Source: Sabellastarte sp. h YS-2021
Lineage: Eukaryota > Annelida > Polychaeta > Sabellida > Sabellidae
Direction of reading: 5' to 3'
Assembly (NCBI GenBank): GCA_964017235.1
Contig: OZ024927.1
Coordinates: forward strand, 46,815,293-46,879,292
Length of the DNA stretch: 64,000 nucleotides
Shown here piece by piece: positions 23,405-34,741 of the stretch (positions are counted from its first letter, which is position 1; the number at the start of each line of letters is the position of its first letter). The translations under genes and the position numbers were made by a program. The notes under the pieces were generated by a model. That model was given only the letters and a program-made list of their open reading frames with translations, did not search any database and was not told the origin of the DNA.

Positions 23405-23682
23405 TTTTCCTGCTTCTTTTTCTTCTATTTCACTGATTTTGGGACCTAGTCCAACTCTCAACTGAGATCCCACTCCTACTACCGGCATCTAAAACACTTC
23501 TCAAACAGCCTCACAATCAGGTGTTTCACAACAACCCACAATACCTGAACCTACATGCCTGGTCTCTAGGAGTGGATTCGTTTAAGAACAAGGCTTCTCT
23601 GTGGAAGTGGCAGAGAGAATTGCTGCACCTCAAAGGTCATCAGCAAGGACCGTCTACAAGTCAAAGTGGTCCCTTTTTAACC
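23405..23682 (+). mobile_element. Old DIRS fragment (junction of RT/RH and recombinase parts)
   Basis: It matches the region between the RNase H part and the start of the tyrosine-recombinase part in the other DIRS copies here, for example 27680-27767 plus 40941-41110. It is heavily diverged and broken, and is a separate copy from the long old DIRS to its right. Confidence 0.7.
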
Positions 23683-23950
23683 CCAGCCCATAAAGGCTGG
23701 GGGTATAGTCATCCCCTGCACTGTCCGTGCGGCGGCGGCAGTGGGCATAAAGTTTGTGGGTGTTCCACAGCCTAAACCCCTGCACCGATTTACACCAAAT
23801 TTTCAGATGACCATGTGTCACTCGTGATTAAAATAATTCCAGTTGTGTAGTTCTTTTAAAAGAACTGGAAAAGTAAGGAAAGCTTACATAAAAATTATAA
23901 TATCCAACTTCAACCACATGGGGGGTTTTTCTTCAGGCTTCTATTGTGAT
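23683..23950 (+). repeat. Hairpin-headed repeat inserted next to the DIRS fragment
   Basis: It opens with CCCCAGCC, a 6-base loop and GGCTGGGG, then GTATAGTCATCCCC and a CGGCGGCGGC run. The layout matches the heads of other tandem-repeat elements in this window. The right boundary is a guess. Confidence 0.45.
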
Positions 23951-26262
23951 TTTATAGTCCTTGTAGGACTAGTTTTAAGATCCATCTCGGATCTGAAGCT
24001 TTGTATTGACAACCTGACTTGCATTCCATGCTCAGGCCCATTCTCGGGTCTCGACCCACTTGGGCCCCTAGTCTCAGCTCTCGGGTCCCTAACCTCAGGT
24101 CTCGGGCGCCTAACCTTGGGCCTCGGCCCTCTCAGGTCCCTAACCTTGGGTCCCGAGTACATGGGCCTGTCCAAGACTTTTGCTGCTGCATCTGAAGACT
24201 CTTGGATGATATTAAGTTCAGACACAGAGGAATCCATGTTATCTATGCAAGTCAAAACTTTCTCAAAGCCAAAGGGCTTCTTCTGAACAGGTTTTCACAT
24301 CAGTCCCTGTATTTTTATAGGGAAGTAAACTTGTCCGACTGCCCTCAGGACATACCGAGGACTTTAAGATTAGGCGTTTTTTTTAACCACAATGTCCCTA
24401 GGGACAGTATGCCTAGGTCCTCTTCCAGTCTGAACTTTGAATGATGTAGCAGGCCAACAACAGCTTAGGCCCAAGGACCCTTCAGCTTTTCCTCAACTAA
24501 ATATGCTAGTCTAAATTTAGATGATTCGATGGCTGCTATTAAACCCCCTGGTCCCAATCTTAAGTACTTCTATTGGGATAACATTGTCTTTTATCTTGAA
24601 GACAAACTACAAGTTTTCAAATCTGTATCTCCGTAGCCCCTCTGGGGCCTCTATGGGTAAGCCCCCCCCCCCCCCCCCCCCTTCTGGTAGTCATGAGTTT
24701 GAGCTTCAGGCTGCTCTTTACTAGGTCTTTTCTGAATGCAACCTGGTCATGGAAATCTGTTAAGACAGTAGCAAGGCTACTGTCAGACGGGTCAAACTCA
24801 ATTTAAGTTCATATAAGCAGTCAGAATAATTATGGGGAATTCAGGGGAGATACCAGATCTTAAGAACTTAAGAGTTCCCCATTCACAATTAGTTTTGGAG
24901 GGACAGGAGTTCCTCCTCAAGGCACCCGTAAAAGCACTTAGGGTTTAGGCATTATCAAATCGGCCCTTTCACGCTCCCCACTATCTAGAGGCTCCTACAG
25001 GAAACATCTCAATGGGGGTCATTCCATTACAAGCAGTATCCATCATTTTCCCCAGGTAGGGGGAAATCGAGTAGCAGAGGCTCCAGAGGTCGTTTTCGAC
25101 CGCACTCAAGGTGAAGAGGGTGTGGAAACCCCTCCTTCCAATGACTCCTTAAAAGGCCTCCCTCAGTCCACTAGTAGGAGGTCGCCTCCGTTCTTTCAGA
25201 AGAGACTGGCAAACAAACAAATGCTCAAACATTGTGTAAAACATTCTTACCATTCATCTACAATCAAAATTTGCCAGAGTCTCCTGATTCTCTCAGGACC
25301 CAAGGCCCATCAAAGGTCCAGCTCTGGCCTCTTATCCAGTCTCTTCTATCAAAAATGCAATAGAAAGGGTGGAAAATGTAAAATCTCTCTGGTTTTTACA
25401 ATTACCTGTTCCTAATCCCCAAGTCTCACCAAGGGTGGAGGCCAATGACAGACATAAGCAGGCTCACCCCCCTTTCTACTTGTAGAAAGGTTCAAATGGA
25501 AACTCCAGAGTCCATCATGGCCTCTCTAATTCGAGGGGAATGGGTGTCATTGATAGACCTGTCAGATGCATACTTTCTCATTCCCATCCTCCAAGCTCAA
25601 GGAAGTTCCTGACACAGTCGTTGGAGTGGATAATAAATCAGGAGAAGTCCGAACTCAACCTACTCGCCACGGGTGTTTCTGTTTGTGGGCTACGAATTTC
25701 ACCTAGATTTAGCCCTTGTTAACCCACTCAGAGAGATGGCTCAATTTTCAGGATTTGATCCTACACTTAAAGTCAAACATGTTTTTGACTTCAGGATGTT
25801 TGATGTCGCTAATTGGGGTGCTTGCCTCAATGGAGAAAATGGCCCCGGAGGGACGCCTTCACACGAGGCCCTTTTCAGTTTCACCTTAAGGAGCACTGGA
25901 GATATTCTCAGTGATTGCACAGCCTCCTTCCTTGGACAGAGTCCTTTGCAGCTCACCTAGAGTGGTGGCAAGTGCCTCAAACGTGATGAAAGGTGCAGAC
26001 CTTTATTCCAAGACCACACGATCCAACTCTTTACAGATGCCTCAGACGAAGGCAGACAGGGAAAAAGGCTATACATAAATGTTCTAAGAGTTGAAGGCGG
26101 TTTCTCTGGTCCTTCAAGTTTCAAGGTCCAGTGTCAAAACCAAACGGTGTTGGTTGCAATGGACAACTCAACAGTGGTAGCCTACATCAATAAACAAGGG
26201 GGAACCCTCTTGGTGGAGATGTGCGCTCTCCTGTGGAAGATCATGACCTGTGCCATCATTGT
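23951..26262 (+). mobile_element. Old DIRS element, left portion (gag/RT/RNase H remnants)
   Basis: Fossil DIRS-type retroelement of a third family. Remnants in order are a gag-like stretch (about 24.0-25.1 kb), reverse transcriptase (about 25.4-25.8 kb) and RNase H (about 26.0-26.26 kb). It lacks a left terminus and carries many breaks, so it is old. A CTCGGG-rich imperfect repeat lies at 24050-24160, and a run of about twenty C at 24662-24681. The copy continues at about 27450 and again at 40941. Confidence 0.7.
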
Positions 26263-27450
26263 ATCCCCAAAAAGCGGGGATACTATGGATCACGCACGGT
26301 CATCGTCCGCGTACACATCCTGAAGAGATTTTCTTGTGTTCAACCTACAAGCCACATTTCTTTTGGGATTTCTTTTAAACTTTGCAAGTGGCTTACTATG
26401 GCAGAGGTCTGGCCACCCTATTGTTTTGGTAGGCCAGGAGTCAAAATTAGGCTCTGGGGAGTCAGAAATATCTAAAATTTTGACTATTGCTTGTGTTCAA
26501 GCTGTAGTGCACAGTTTCTTTCAGATTTATTTTATAGTTAGTGCATGAATTGGTGGGTATGACATCTCGCCACCCTATCTTTTTTGTAGCCATAGGGTCA
26601 GAATCAAGCGAAAAATAGCTTTTTTAAGCCCAGGAGTCAAAATTACGCTCTGGGGAGTCAAAAACATCAATAATTTTGACTTGTAACTTGAAAACTATTG
26701 CATTTAGAGAATTTTGTTGAAATATGTTATTCAGCTACTTTTGGGTCAGCTATAACATAGTAAAATTGCAGACCTGTAGCTCCTTGCATAGCCGAGTAAT
26801 AGCTACTTTGACGTTCTCACGGTTGAGTGAATCAATTGTAACTTGAAAACTGTTGCAAAAGTGCTTAAAACTCGCTTATTATTGGTCCTAGAGGTTTGCA
26901 ATGTGAAATCAACTTATAGGAAATCATGGGCTAGGAATCTTCTGATGTGTTCAGATTTGACCTTGGGCCCCTCCTTTGAGGTCAAACTAGGATAGTCAAA
27001 GTCAAAAGTGCTTATAACTCACTTATTATTGGTCCTAGAGGTTTGAAATGTGAAACAAACATATAGGAAATCATAGGCTAAGAATCCTCTGTTGTGGTCA
27101 GATTTGACCTTGGCCCTCTCCTTCAAGGTCAAACGAGGATAGCCAAACTTAAAAGTGCTTATAACTCGCTTATCATTGGTCCTAGAGGTTTGAATGTGAA
27201 ACCAACCTACAGGAAATGCATCTTCTGATGTGGTCGGATTTGACCTTGGGGCCCCTGTTTTTCAAAAATGTGGGAACTTTCCAAGGTTTGAACTTTCGAG
27301 GGATTTCTATACATTTTATCCTTTTTATAGGCCTCCTTGAAGGTGAAACAACATTTCTAAAACCCTAAACTGCCTTGACCTCTTTTGTTATTGCTTCTAC
27401 AGGTTTGCTATGTTCAGGGATACACTGCCGGCTCGCAATAAAACGAGCGG
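26263..27450 (+). mobile_element. Hairpin-headed A/B satellite element nested in the old DIRS
   Basis: It starts at TTGTATCCCC with a hairpin (GTATCCCC, 7-base loop, GGGGATAC), a unique part, then one unit of array-A type (about 26680-26857) and about three units of repeat B (26858-27250). DIRS RNase H sequence is present on both sides, which defines the insertion. The right boundary is approximate. Confidence 0.65.
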
Positions 27451-27767
27451 CCTTTGTCTAGTTACCAGATAACCTTAAAGCTAGACACATTCACAGGGTG
27501 TCTGAATGTGATAGCTGACCTTCTGTCCAGGTCACACCCAGTTCAATCAACACAATGGTCACTGCATCTGCAGGTGTTCAACAGATCTGTCTAAGTGGTT
27601 CACCCCTCATGTAGATCTATTTGCCACTCGTCTGAACCACAAACTTCCACTGTATGTGTCTCCAGGCCAGGGATGCCCTGGTTTTGGGACCTAGTGCAGC
27701 TCTCAACAGAGATCCCACTTCAGCTTCTAGTGCCAAGAACTCTTCTCAAACAGTCCCACAATTATGT
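27451..27767 (+). mobile_element. Old DIRS element, middle portion
   Basis: It carries the end of the RNase H region and the conserved region after it. It stops at TATGT (27763-27767), and the next bases of the same DIRS resume at 40941-40945 with the same TATGT. Fossil, many breaks. Confidence 0.75.
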
Positions 27768-28199
27768 CAGAGTTGCTTCTAGGACGCGTTTTCTGCTGGG
27801 ATGGCGCATTAATTCGCCTACAAATGCGGATTTTCTTGGAGTCTACGATGACCAAATGATATGAGAACGCGTAGTACACATGGCGATGCGGGAAATACAT
27901 GAAGCGAAAAGAAGAGAGATCTAGAAAATCAAAACACTGCATGGATCGAGAGTTTGATTTTTCCGTCAAAACATGCTTCGAATAATGCATGTTGACGATG
28001 TGGGTTTGTGATCGTTTACGTGTGTAAAAGAACTGGAATATATTACGTGCTACAGACATTATTTAAACATATTTTACCCAAAAACATGAAAGTAAGCTTA
28101 AAGTGGATGGTTATGTGACAAATGGCGGCAAGAAAAACAAAACTGACAGTACGTAGACTGGATTGTTACCACAACTGCTGACCCTACAGTACATATCTG

Positions 28200-28490
28200 T
28201 GGGGTTTCCCAGCAATGTATATGTAGAAAATATTTTACTTGAAGATCAAAATTCACAGACAACTCATTAATATTAATGAGGTCACAGATTTTTATAGTGG
28301 TTTCTTAACAATATTTTCTGCTTTAAGATCAAATACTAGATGCGCTACAGAGCTCATGAATATTTACATATGTGTAGAAAATATTTGACGATTCCATTGG
28401 ATTTTTTAACAATATTTTACTCGAAGAATTTGTGGACTACTCATTAATATTCATGAGGTCACGGTATTCTGTGCAGTTTTCCAACATATT
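28200..28490 (+). repeat. Imperfect internal repeat within the TIR transposon
   Basis: The phrases ATGTAGAAAATATTT, ACTCATTAATATTMATGAGGTCAC and AACAATATTTT recur two or three times over 290 bases. Non-coding. Confidence 0.5.
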
Positions 28491-28586
28491 TGTACGAATT
28501 GATGGTATAATGACTGAATTTGTGATGCCATGACTAAAACTTAAAACCATGATGCCGTGACAGGAGCCAATTTGATGTAAATAACC

Positions 28587-28797
28587 ATTTTATTGTGTTA
28601 ATACATCTTACCTAGTGGACAGATGCATTTGTCCTTCGCCTTGCCGGTCACGCCAAACGTTAGAAAAAAACGTCCTGAGCTGGGCTCTGGCCGGGACCGG
28701 TAGTGTCCTGTTCATTCGCCAGGTGGCTGTATAACCAACCTGCTGGTGTACTGCGCATGCTCGCGCATGAGCTCTTCCTCTTTTTGTTTGGCGCGTC
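28587..28797 (+). repeat. DIRS copy 1 left inverted terminal repeat
   Basis: It starts ATTTTATTGTGTTAATACAT and contains CTTACCTAGTGGACAGATGC. The reverse complement recurs with high identity at 34148-34368. Confidence 0.85.
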
Positions 28798-28902
28798 CAT
28801 TTTGTAAACGCTTGAAGTTTAAGAGAAACTTTTTCAAATTTTTAGTAGTGTTATAGTGGATTTTTGTTTAAAGTGTGTTAGTAGTGTTGTGCTATATATA
28901 TC

Positions 28903-30957
28903 ATGGATTCACCAGGAGAAAAGAAAGGACAAAGGCGGGGGTCATGTGGCCACGTTATGGCCGCCTTTGATTTGCACAAGAAATGCGCGCGCTGTCACGA
29001 TAAGGGCATTGGGGATGACCTTGTGTTAAAGACAAACAGTGTAGTGTGTGCGATTCCTTCTCTGATGAACAAAGGGAGTTGATTTCTACCCCATCTTCTA
29101 GAATTAGAAAAGACCGTAAAGCAGGTATTTTAGTTTCCCCTAAAGAAGTTGAAGTCATTGCTTCCGTGGATTCTTCTGCCGAGCCAACTTTTGCTGCCCC
29201 TCCTCAGAGTACCTCCCAACCTGCCACCTTTGTTACAGCAGAACAGTTTTCTTTGATAAATGGGCAGAGCAATTTGCACGTGTAGAAGCCTTGTTGAGCA
29301 GAGGCAATGTTTTCTCCACCCCCAAGTGGCGGTGAATCCTTCAAGTTCAAAAGCTGTGCCTTCTGATTCCCCCTTTATTGCCCCGGCTGCCCGGCCCACC
29401 GGTCCGGTGGAGACCCCGGCAGTGCAGGAGGCTGTTGTTAAATCTGGGGAGGATAAACCCAAGAAAACTAGAGACAAAAAACACAAGAAGTCAGTCAAAA
29501 TATCTGATAAACCAGTTTCCTTGGATAAACCGGTCCCTGCCTTGGGCACCTCCGGTCCGGAGAGTGTAGCGCAGGCTACAGTACAGAAGAAAGCTCCTCC
29601 GGCATCTTCAATCACCCTTACACCGGAAGATGACCAAGCCGGTCCTGCTGGTGACCTGTTTATGACTAAGTCTTCAACATCATCCTCAGGCTCCGCCTTC
29701 CCCGGTACCTTCAATCTTCCACCGGAACCGGACGACTTTGATTTTGATGACCCTTTGGCCGGTTCTGATGTGTCGTCTATTCACTCTGACTCTAACGAAG
29801 GTGAGATTTCCTCTGATACTCTGGAACATCCAGAACAAACCGAAGAGATGAACTACAGAGAAACTGTAAGGTCGGTTCGTTCCTTCATGGGGTGGACTCA
29901 CATACCGGACTTTGAAAGTGACTTGAATGAGCCGGATAAATCCAATAACCCTTGGAAGGGTAAGAATCCTAAAAGGCCTGCCCGTATTTCAGTTGAGATG
30001 CCGCCGGATGACTGGCTCTGCCAGAAGTTGGAGCGACTCAATACAGTTGTGGCGGAAGGCTACCCTTCAAGGGCCCAAGACTCGGCCGGACTGAAAAAAG
30101 ACCAGTTTGTGAAGATCCCCAAGTCACAGGCAAGATGGTACCAGATGTATACCATTAAACAAGATGGCCCCCACAGACCGGGTAGAAAACTCTTCAGTTG
30201 GCATAATACCAAAGCGAAACTTAATTCCCAGTTTCCAAGGCTTACTAAGGCTTCGGCCTATCCAGCTGCAGGCCCTCCGTCTAGGCCCATTTCCCAGGAA
30301 TACCTCAGAAGGTGGGAGAAGTGCGCTAGAGAGAACTCGTATATCATTAACAATGCTGCAGGGTTCAACCGGTGCGCTAGTGAGTTGCAAGATAAAATGT
30401 CTAGTAATGTTGCCATGTTATGTTCCCGCATCAACAAGGGCAAAGCCCCTAAGGAAGTGTCTGGTGCCCTGAACGACCTCAAGGACCTTATGGCTTTTCA
30501 CCAAAGTGTCTCTGTTGCCATGGGCACGGCTTTGCAACATCTCGCGGACAGTGTGTTTGTGCATCTTGCTAATCTTATCTTGATCCGACGTGATGCTTAT
30601 CTAGAACATATGAAGCCTGGTGTCAAGCAAGATACATGGTTACATCTTAGAAATGCTCCAATGTTTGGCTATGGCCTCTTTCCCGACACAGTCATTGCCA
30701 CTGCTGAACAGGATATCATCAAGCATGAGGCTTCCGGTACTGCTCTGAGACCCGGTCCGGGTGCTTCACAGCAGTCCGGTTGGAGAACAGCCAACAGATA
30801 CCGGCCTTATGACAGAAGGGATCAAAGATCTGCGGGTACGGAACAAGAACAACAACCCTGGAGGCAATTTAGTAGGCCTAGGAATAGGGGACGTGGCAGA
30901 GGAAGAGGTTCTAACCCTCGTTTCTCTCGTTCCAAGGGATATAAAGGTTTTAAATGA
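28903..30957 (+). other. DIRS copy 1 ORF1 (gag-like) region
   Basis: A Cys/His-rich start (CGHVMAAFD, CARC), a long Pro/Ser/Lys-rich stretch, a conserved central block also present in copy 2 (DDWLC, AGFNRC, RRDAYL) and an Arg/Gly-rich end. This matches the structural ORF1 of animal DIRS elements. It is a fossil and not claimed to be functional. Confidence 0.8.
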
Positions 30958-31299
30958 CAATTACAGCATGGTTCCTCCAATTCAGAAATCAGTAAATGTG
31001 TGGAGGACGTCAAAGTTAGTAAAGCAGACTGTACAACCAGTGGTTCAGGACAGTTTAAATGTTCAGACAGTAGTCAAAGTTCCTTCTTTAAACACTGTTC
31101 CAAAACATTCAAAACCTCTTGTATCTTGTCGTGTTGCAACTCATGCTCAGTATGCAATTTCAAAAGGGCTTCCGCAAAAGAAAGGTATAAGACCCGTGGT
31201 GAAAAAGACAGAAATAAAACTTGTCAAAGGTGCTTCTTTTGTAAATCATTGTCTTTCTGCCAAACCTGTTCCAAATGTCCCCAATGTTGTCAAAGAGTT

Positions 31300-32830
31300 G
31301 GGTGTAGGGGGGAGACTCCAGACCTTTTGGCCAAAGTGGCAAGAGCTAGGTGCAAACCCCAGAGTAGTCTCCATTTTGAAGGAGGGTTATGCCCTACCGT
31401 TCAAAATGAGGCCCCCCTTGACACGGTTTCCTCTCATCACAAGTGGTTATGCAAATCCGGTAAGAAGCCGGGCTCTGTCAGAGGCCTTAGCTGCACTAAG
31501 AGAAAAGTTGGTAGTCAAAAAGGTGGTTGTACGGACCTCCCTGTCCTTTTACAACCGGTTGTTCTTGGTCCCAAAGCCCAACAAAAAGTGGAGACCCATT
31601 TTGGACCTCAGCCAGTTAAACCTTTATCTCCAAACAAACACATTCAAGATGGAAACACCGGAAACCATCAGGGTCTCCTTACAAAAAGGGGAATGGGTCA
31701 CGTCGCTGGATTTCAGCGACGTTTACTTTCATATCCCCATCCATCCCAGATCCAGAAAATACCTCAGGTTCTTTTTGAACAGCAAGGCATATCAGTTCAC
31801 AGCCCTTCCATTCAGGCTAGCCACGGCTCCGTTGGAATTTACCAAGGTGGTAAAAGAGGTGAAATTGTTGGCTCAGACAAGGGGTATAAGAATCCACCAG
31901 TACCTAGACGACTGGTTGCTCAGAGCCCCGTGCCCGGAAACCTGCCAACGAAATACCCAGACCCTCTTGGCCCTCTGCCGCGAATTAGGTTGGGTGGTCA
32001 ACATGGAGAAGTCAGAACTGGTACCCCAGCAAGTGTTCAATTTTGTAGGCTACCGGTTCGATCTCCTGACGGGACGGGTTCTACCCACGTCAGAGCGCTG
32101 GGAGACATTAAGGGCGAAACTTCTCTTTGTAAAGAACAGGGACTCCTGCACGGTCAGGCAGTTTATGTCCCTCATAGGCCTCTTGACAGCCACAGAGAAG
32201 CAAGTCTGGTTGGGTCGCCTCCGCATGAGACCAATTCAGTGGCATCTCAAGCAGCATTGGCATGTACCGGAGGTCCTGGAAAAAGTGATTCCGGTTCCCC
32301 CGTCCCTTCACCCCCATCTGGATTGGTGGTTGGACGAAAAGAATGTGCTGCGAGGACAACCTTTACATGCCCTGCGTCACGCTCTACAAGTTTTTACAGA
32401 CGCCTCAAACGAAGGTTGGGGCGCTCACTTAGGAGAGGCTATAGCAAAAGGCGTTTGGTCAGAACCAGAAAGTCACCTCCATATAAACTTTCTAGAGCTG
32501 AAAGCAGTGTTTCTGGCCCTCAAGAGTTTCGAGCATCTCTGCAGGGACCAGGTTGTTCTTATAGCCACGGACAACACAACTGTGGTTGCCTACATCAACA
32601 AGCAAGGAGGTATGAGATCAGGCTCTCTCTGTGCCCTCCTGTGGAGACTTCTGGCTTGGTGCCATCCCAGAGGAATAGTCCTGAGGGCAAGGCACATTCC
32701 GGGTCGCCTGAATGTGATAGCGGACAAACTATCCAGGCACAGTCAGGTGATTCAGACAGAATGGTCCCTGTCCCTACAAGTGGTCAATCTCTTGTTCTCC
32801 AACTGGGACCTCCCACAGGTGGACCTCTTT
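31300..32830 (+). other. DIRS copy 1 reverse transcriptase and RNase H region
   Basis: RT signatures include NKKWRPILDLS, SLDFSDVYFHIPI and HQYLDDWL. The RNase H part shows VFTDASNEGWG, LELKAVFLAL, IATDNTT and RHIPGRLNV. Typical of the DIRS1 clade. Confidence 0.85.
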
Positions 32831-32849
32831 GCAACCCAGTTCACATGGT

Positions 32850-33663
32850 GGGAAACCAGGAGGTGAACATCAGCAAAGATGAAAACTTAACTCGTCTATT
32901 GGACAGTTTTCATAGGGATAAGCCCAAGAGCAGACGAGGACTGCCTTCTTGGAATCTTTCCCTTGTTCTTCACCAGTTGACTAAACCTCCTTTTGAACCA
33001 ATGAGGAAAGCTTCTCTTAAGCATCTGACCTTTAAGACAGTTTTTCTTCTAGCTCTAGGTTCAGGCAAGCGTAGAAGTGAAATTCATGCTTGGCTATTCA
33101 AGAATATACGGCACCAAAAAAACTGGAGTCAGGTGTCGTTCTATCCTTCTCCCATGTTTCTTTCCAAGAATCAGTTGGCTAAAGAAGGCCCGGCATCTGT
33201 GGCTCCGGTAGTGATCTCGGCCTTGGCACCCTCCTTGGACAAAGAGCTTAAGGAGGATAGGTCCTTGTGCCCAGTCAGGGCCTTGTGTTACTATCTAGAT
33301 AGGACCAAGGATCTCCGCAAAGGGAAGGATCTGGTTTTTGTGTCCTTCCGGAAGAGCTTTGAGAAAGATATTGTTCCGGCCACTATCTCCTCTTGGATTA
33401 AACAAACAGTACTCTTGTGCTACCAAGTATCCGATGAGGATTCCCACAAGTTGCTTCAAGTCAAGGCACATGATGTCAGGGCTTTTGCGGCTTCCAAGGC
33501 TTTTCAGGGAGGTGTGTCCTTGGAACAAATTCTCTCAGCCTGTCATTGGAAAGCCCACAATACCTTTACTCAGTTCTATCTGAAGGACCTAGCTTGGGCC
33601 GACTCGGACCTGTACCATCTGGGGCCCATTGTGGCTGCACAACAGGTCCATGCAGACAAATAA
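32850..33663 (+). other. DIRS copy 1 tyrosine recombinase region
   Basis: It carries LALGSGKRRSE (the first Arg box region), VKAHDVRAFAASKAF and LSACHWKAHNTFTQFYLKD, with the H-x-x-R and final Tyr pattern of DIRS recombinases. The region is shorter than in copy 2. Confidence 0.85.
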
Positions 33664-33990
33664 AAGTCAACCTTTGGTTCTTATTGTAGATAGTGTACAT
33701 AATTTCATAAATAAGTTTTTCCCCTGGATTACCACGAGCCTAAGTGGTTCCAGGGGGTTATTAGGTTTTTCAGTTCCTGTTCTTCCTCACTACGTGATGA
33801 ACTCGTCTCTCCCCTTCCCTCTGTACCCTCGGTTGAGTTGGTACAAGGAAAATTTCAAAAAAAGGGGGGGGGTGTGTGTTTTTCCTAAGGGCTGGTTTAT
33901 TTAACCATGGCTGGAATCACCCCTTAGTCTCTAGAGTTCTCAGGAATTTCCCCTTCTTTCTGCTACCCTCCTTCCACTGGGTAGTTATTC

Positions 33991-34088
33991 TGCATCTGTC
34001 CACTAGGTAAGATGTATTAACGCAATAAAATGGAAAATTTAATAGTAAATTAAATTTTTATAAGTTAATACCTTACCTAGTGGACAGG
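33991..34088 (+). repeat. DIRS copy 1 internal complementary region
   Basis: It joins the reverse complement of the outer left end (CTGTCCACTAGGTAAGATGT) to the reverse complement of the outer right end (AAATTTTTATAAGTTAATAC). It is the template-like junction DIRS elements use to complete their circle. Confidence 0.85.
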
Positions 34089-34147
34089 GGGATTCCCACC
34101 CTACCTGCCCCGCTATTCTAGTTTAAGGGGAAATTCATAGGTAGGCA

Positions 34148-34368
34148 ACAAAAAGAGGAAGAGCGCATGCGCAAGCATGCGCAGTACACCAGCAGGTTGG
34201 CTATACAGCCACTTGGCGAATGAACAGGACACTACCGGTCCCGGCCAGAGCCCAGCTCAGGACGTTTTTTTCTAACGTTTGGCATGACCGGCAAGGCGCC
34301 GGACAAATGCATCTGTCCACTAGGTAAAGTATTAACTTATAAAAATTTAATTTACTGTTAAATTTTCC
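34148..34368 (-). repeat. DIRS copy 1 right inverted terminal repeat
   Basis: Reverse complement of the left repeat over about 210 bases with few differences, ending near TTAAATTTTCC. Confidence 0.85.
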
Positions 34369-34415
34369 GTTTTCAGTATTTTTTTAAAATTCTATCACTA
34401 GGCTTGAAGTTTATT

Positions 34416-34617
34416 TTTTATTGCGTTAATACATCCTATCCAATGGACAATTGCTAATCCGGTCGGCGCAGACCGGCCCGCCAAACGACAGAAAAAGTCA
34501 TCTTATATGAGCGCATATTGCCCTCACAAGCTGGCCGGTCCCAGTGTGCACTCGCCTGGTGGCGCGTAGTACTTCCTTGCTGCCTAGACAACGTGACATC
34601 ATAGCATCTTTTTCGTT
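34416..34617 (+). repeat. DIRS copy 2 left inverted terminal repeat
   Basis: It starts TTTTTATTGCGTTAATACAT and contains ATCCTATCCAATGGACAATT. The reverse complement is at 40515-40741. Confidence 0.85.
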
Positions 34618-34741
34618 TGGCGCGTGCACAGTTCAGACGAATTTTATTTGGTGAGATATAATTTCAATTTTAAAGGTTAATATTGCTGTTTTTTATTGTG
34701 TGTCACCTTCATTGTACTGTATAGAACTCTTAGATCCTATA

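Larger units (their letters stand above)
28587..34368 (+). mobile_element. DIRS retroelement, copy 1 (broken, a few breaks)
   Basis: Inverted terminal repeats lie at about 28587-28797 and 34148-34368. Parts in order: ORF1/gag-like region with a Cys/His-rich start (28903-30957), reverse transcriptase with YLDD plus RNase H (about 31.3-32.8 kb), a tyrosine-recombinase region (about 32.85-33.66 kb), and an internal complementary region (33991-34088). There is no integrase or protease, as expected for DIRS. Long frames survive, so it is fairly young, but it has about two or three breaks and is shorter than copy 2. It inserted without an obvious target duplication, as tyrosine-recombinase elements do. 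Confidence 0.9.

Noticed and set aside
23941-24286. Pro/Gly/Leu-rich repeat frames around the CTCGGG repeats
   Set aside because: They arise from a short imperfect nucleotide repeat within old DIRS sequence.
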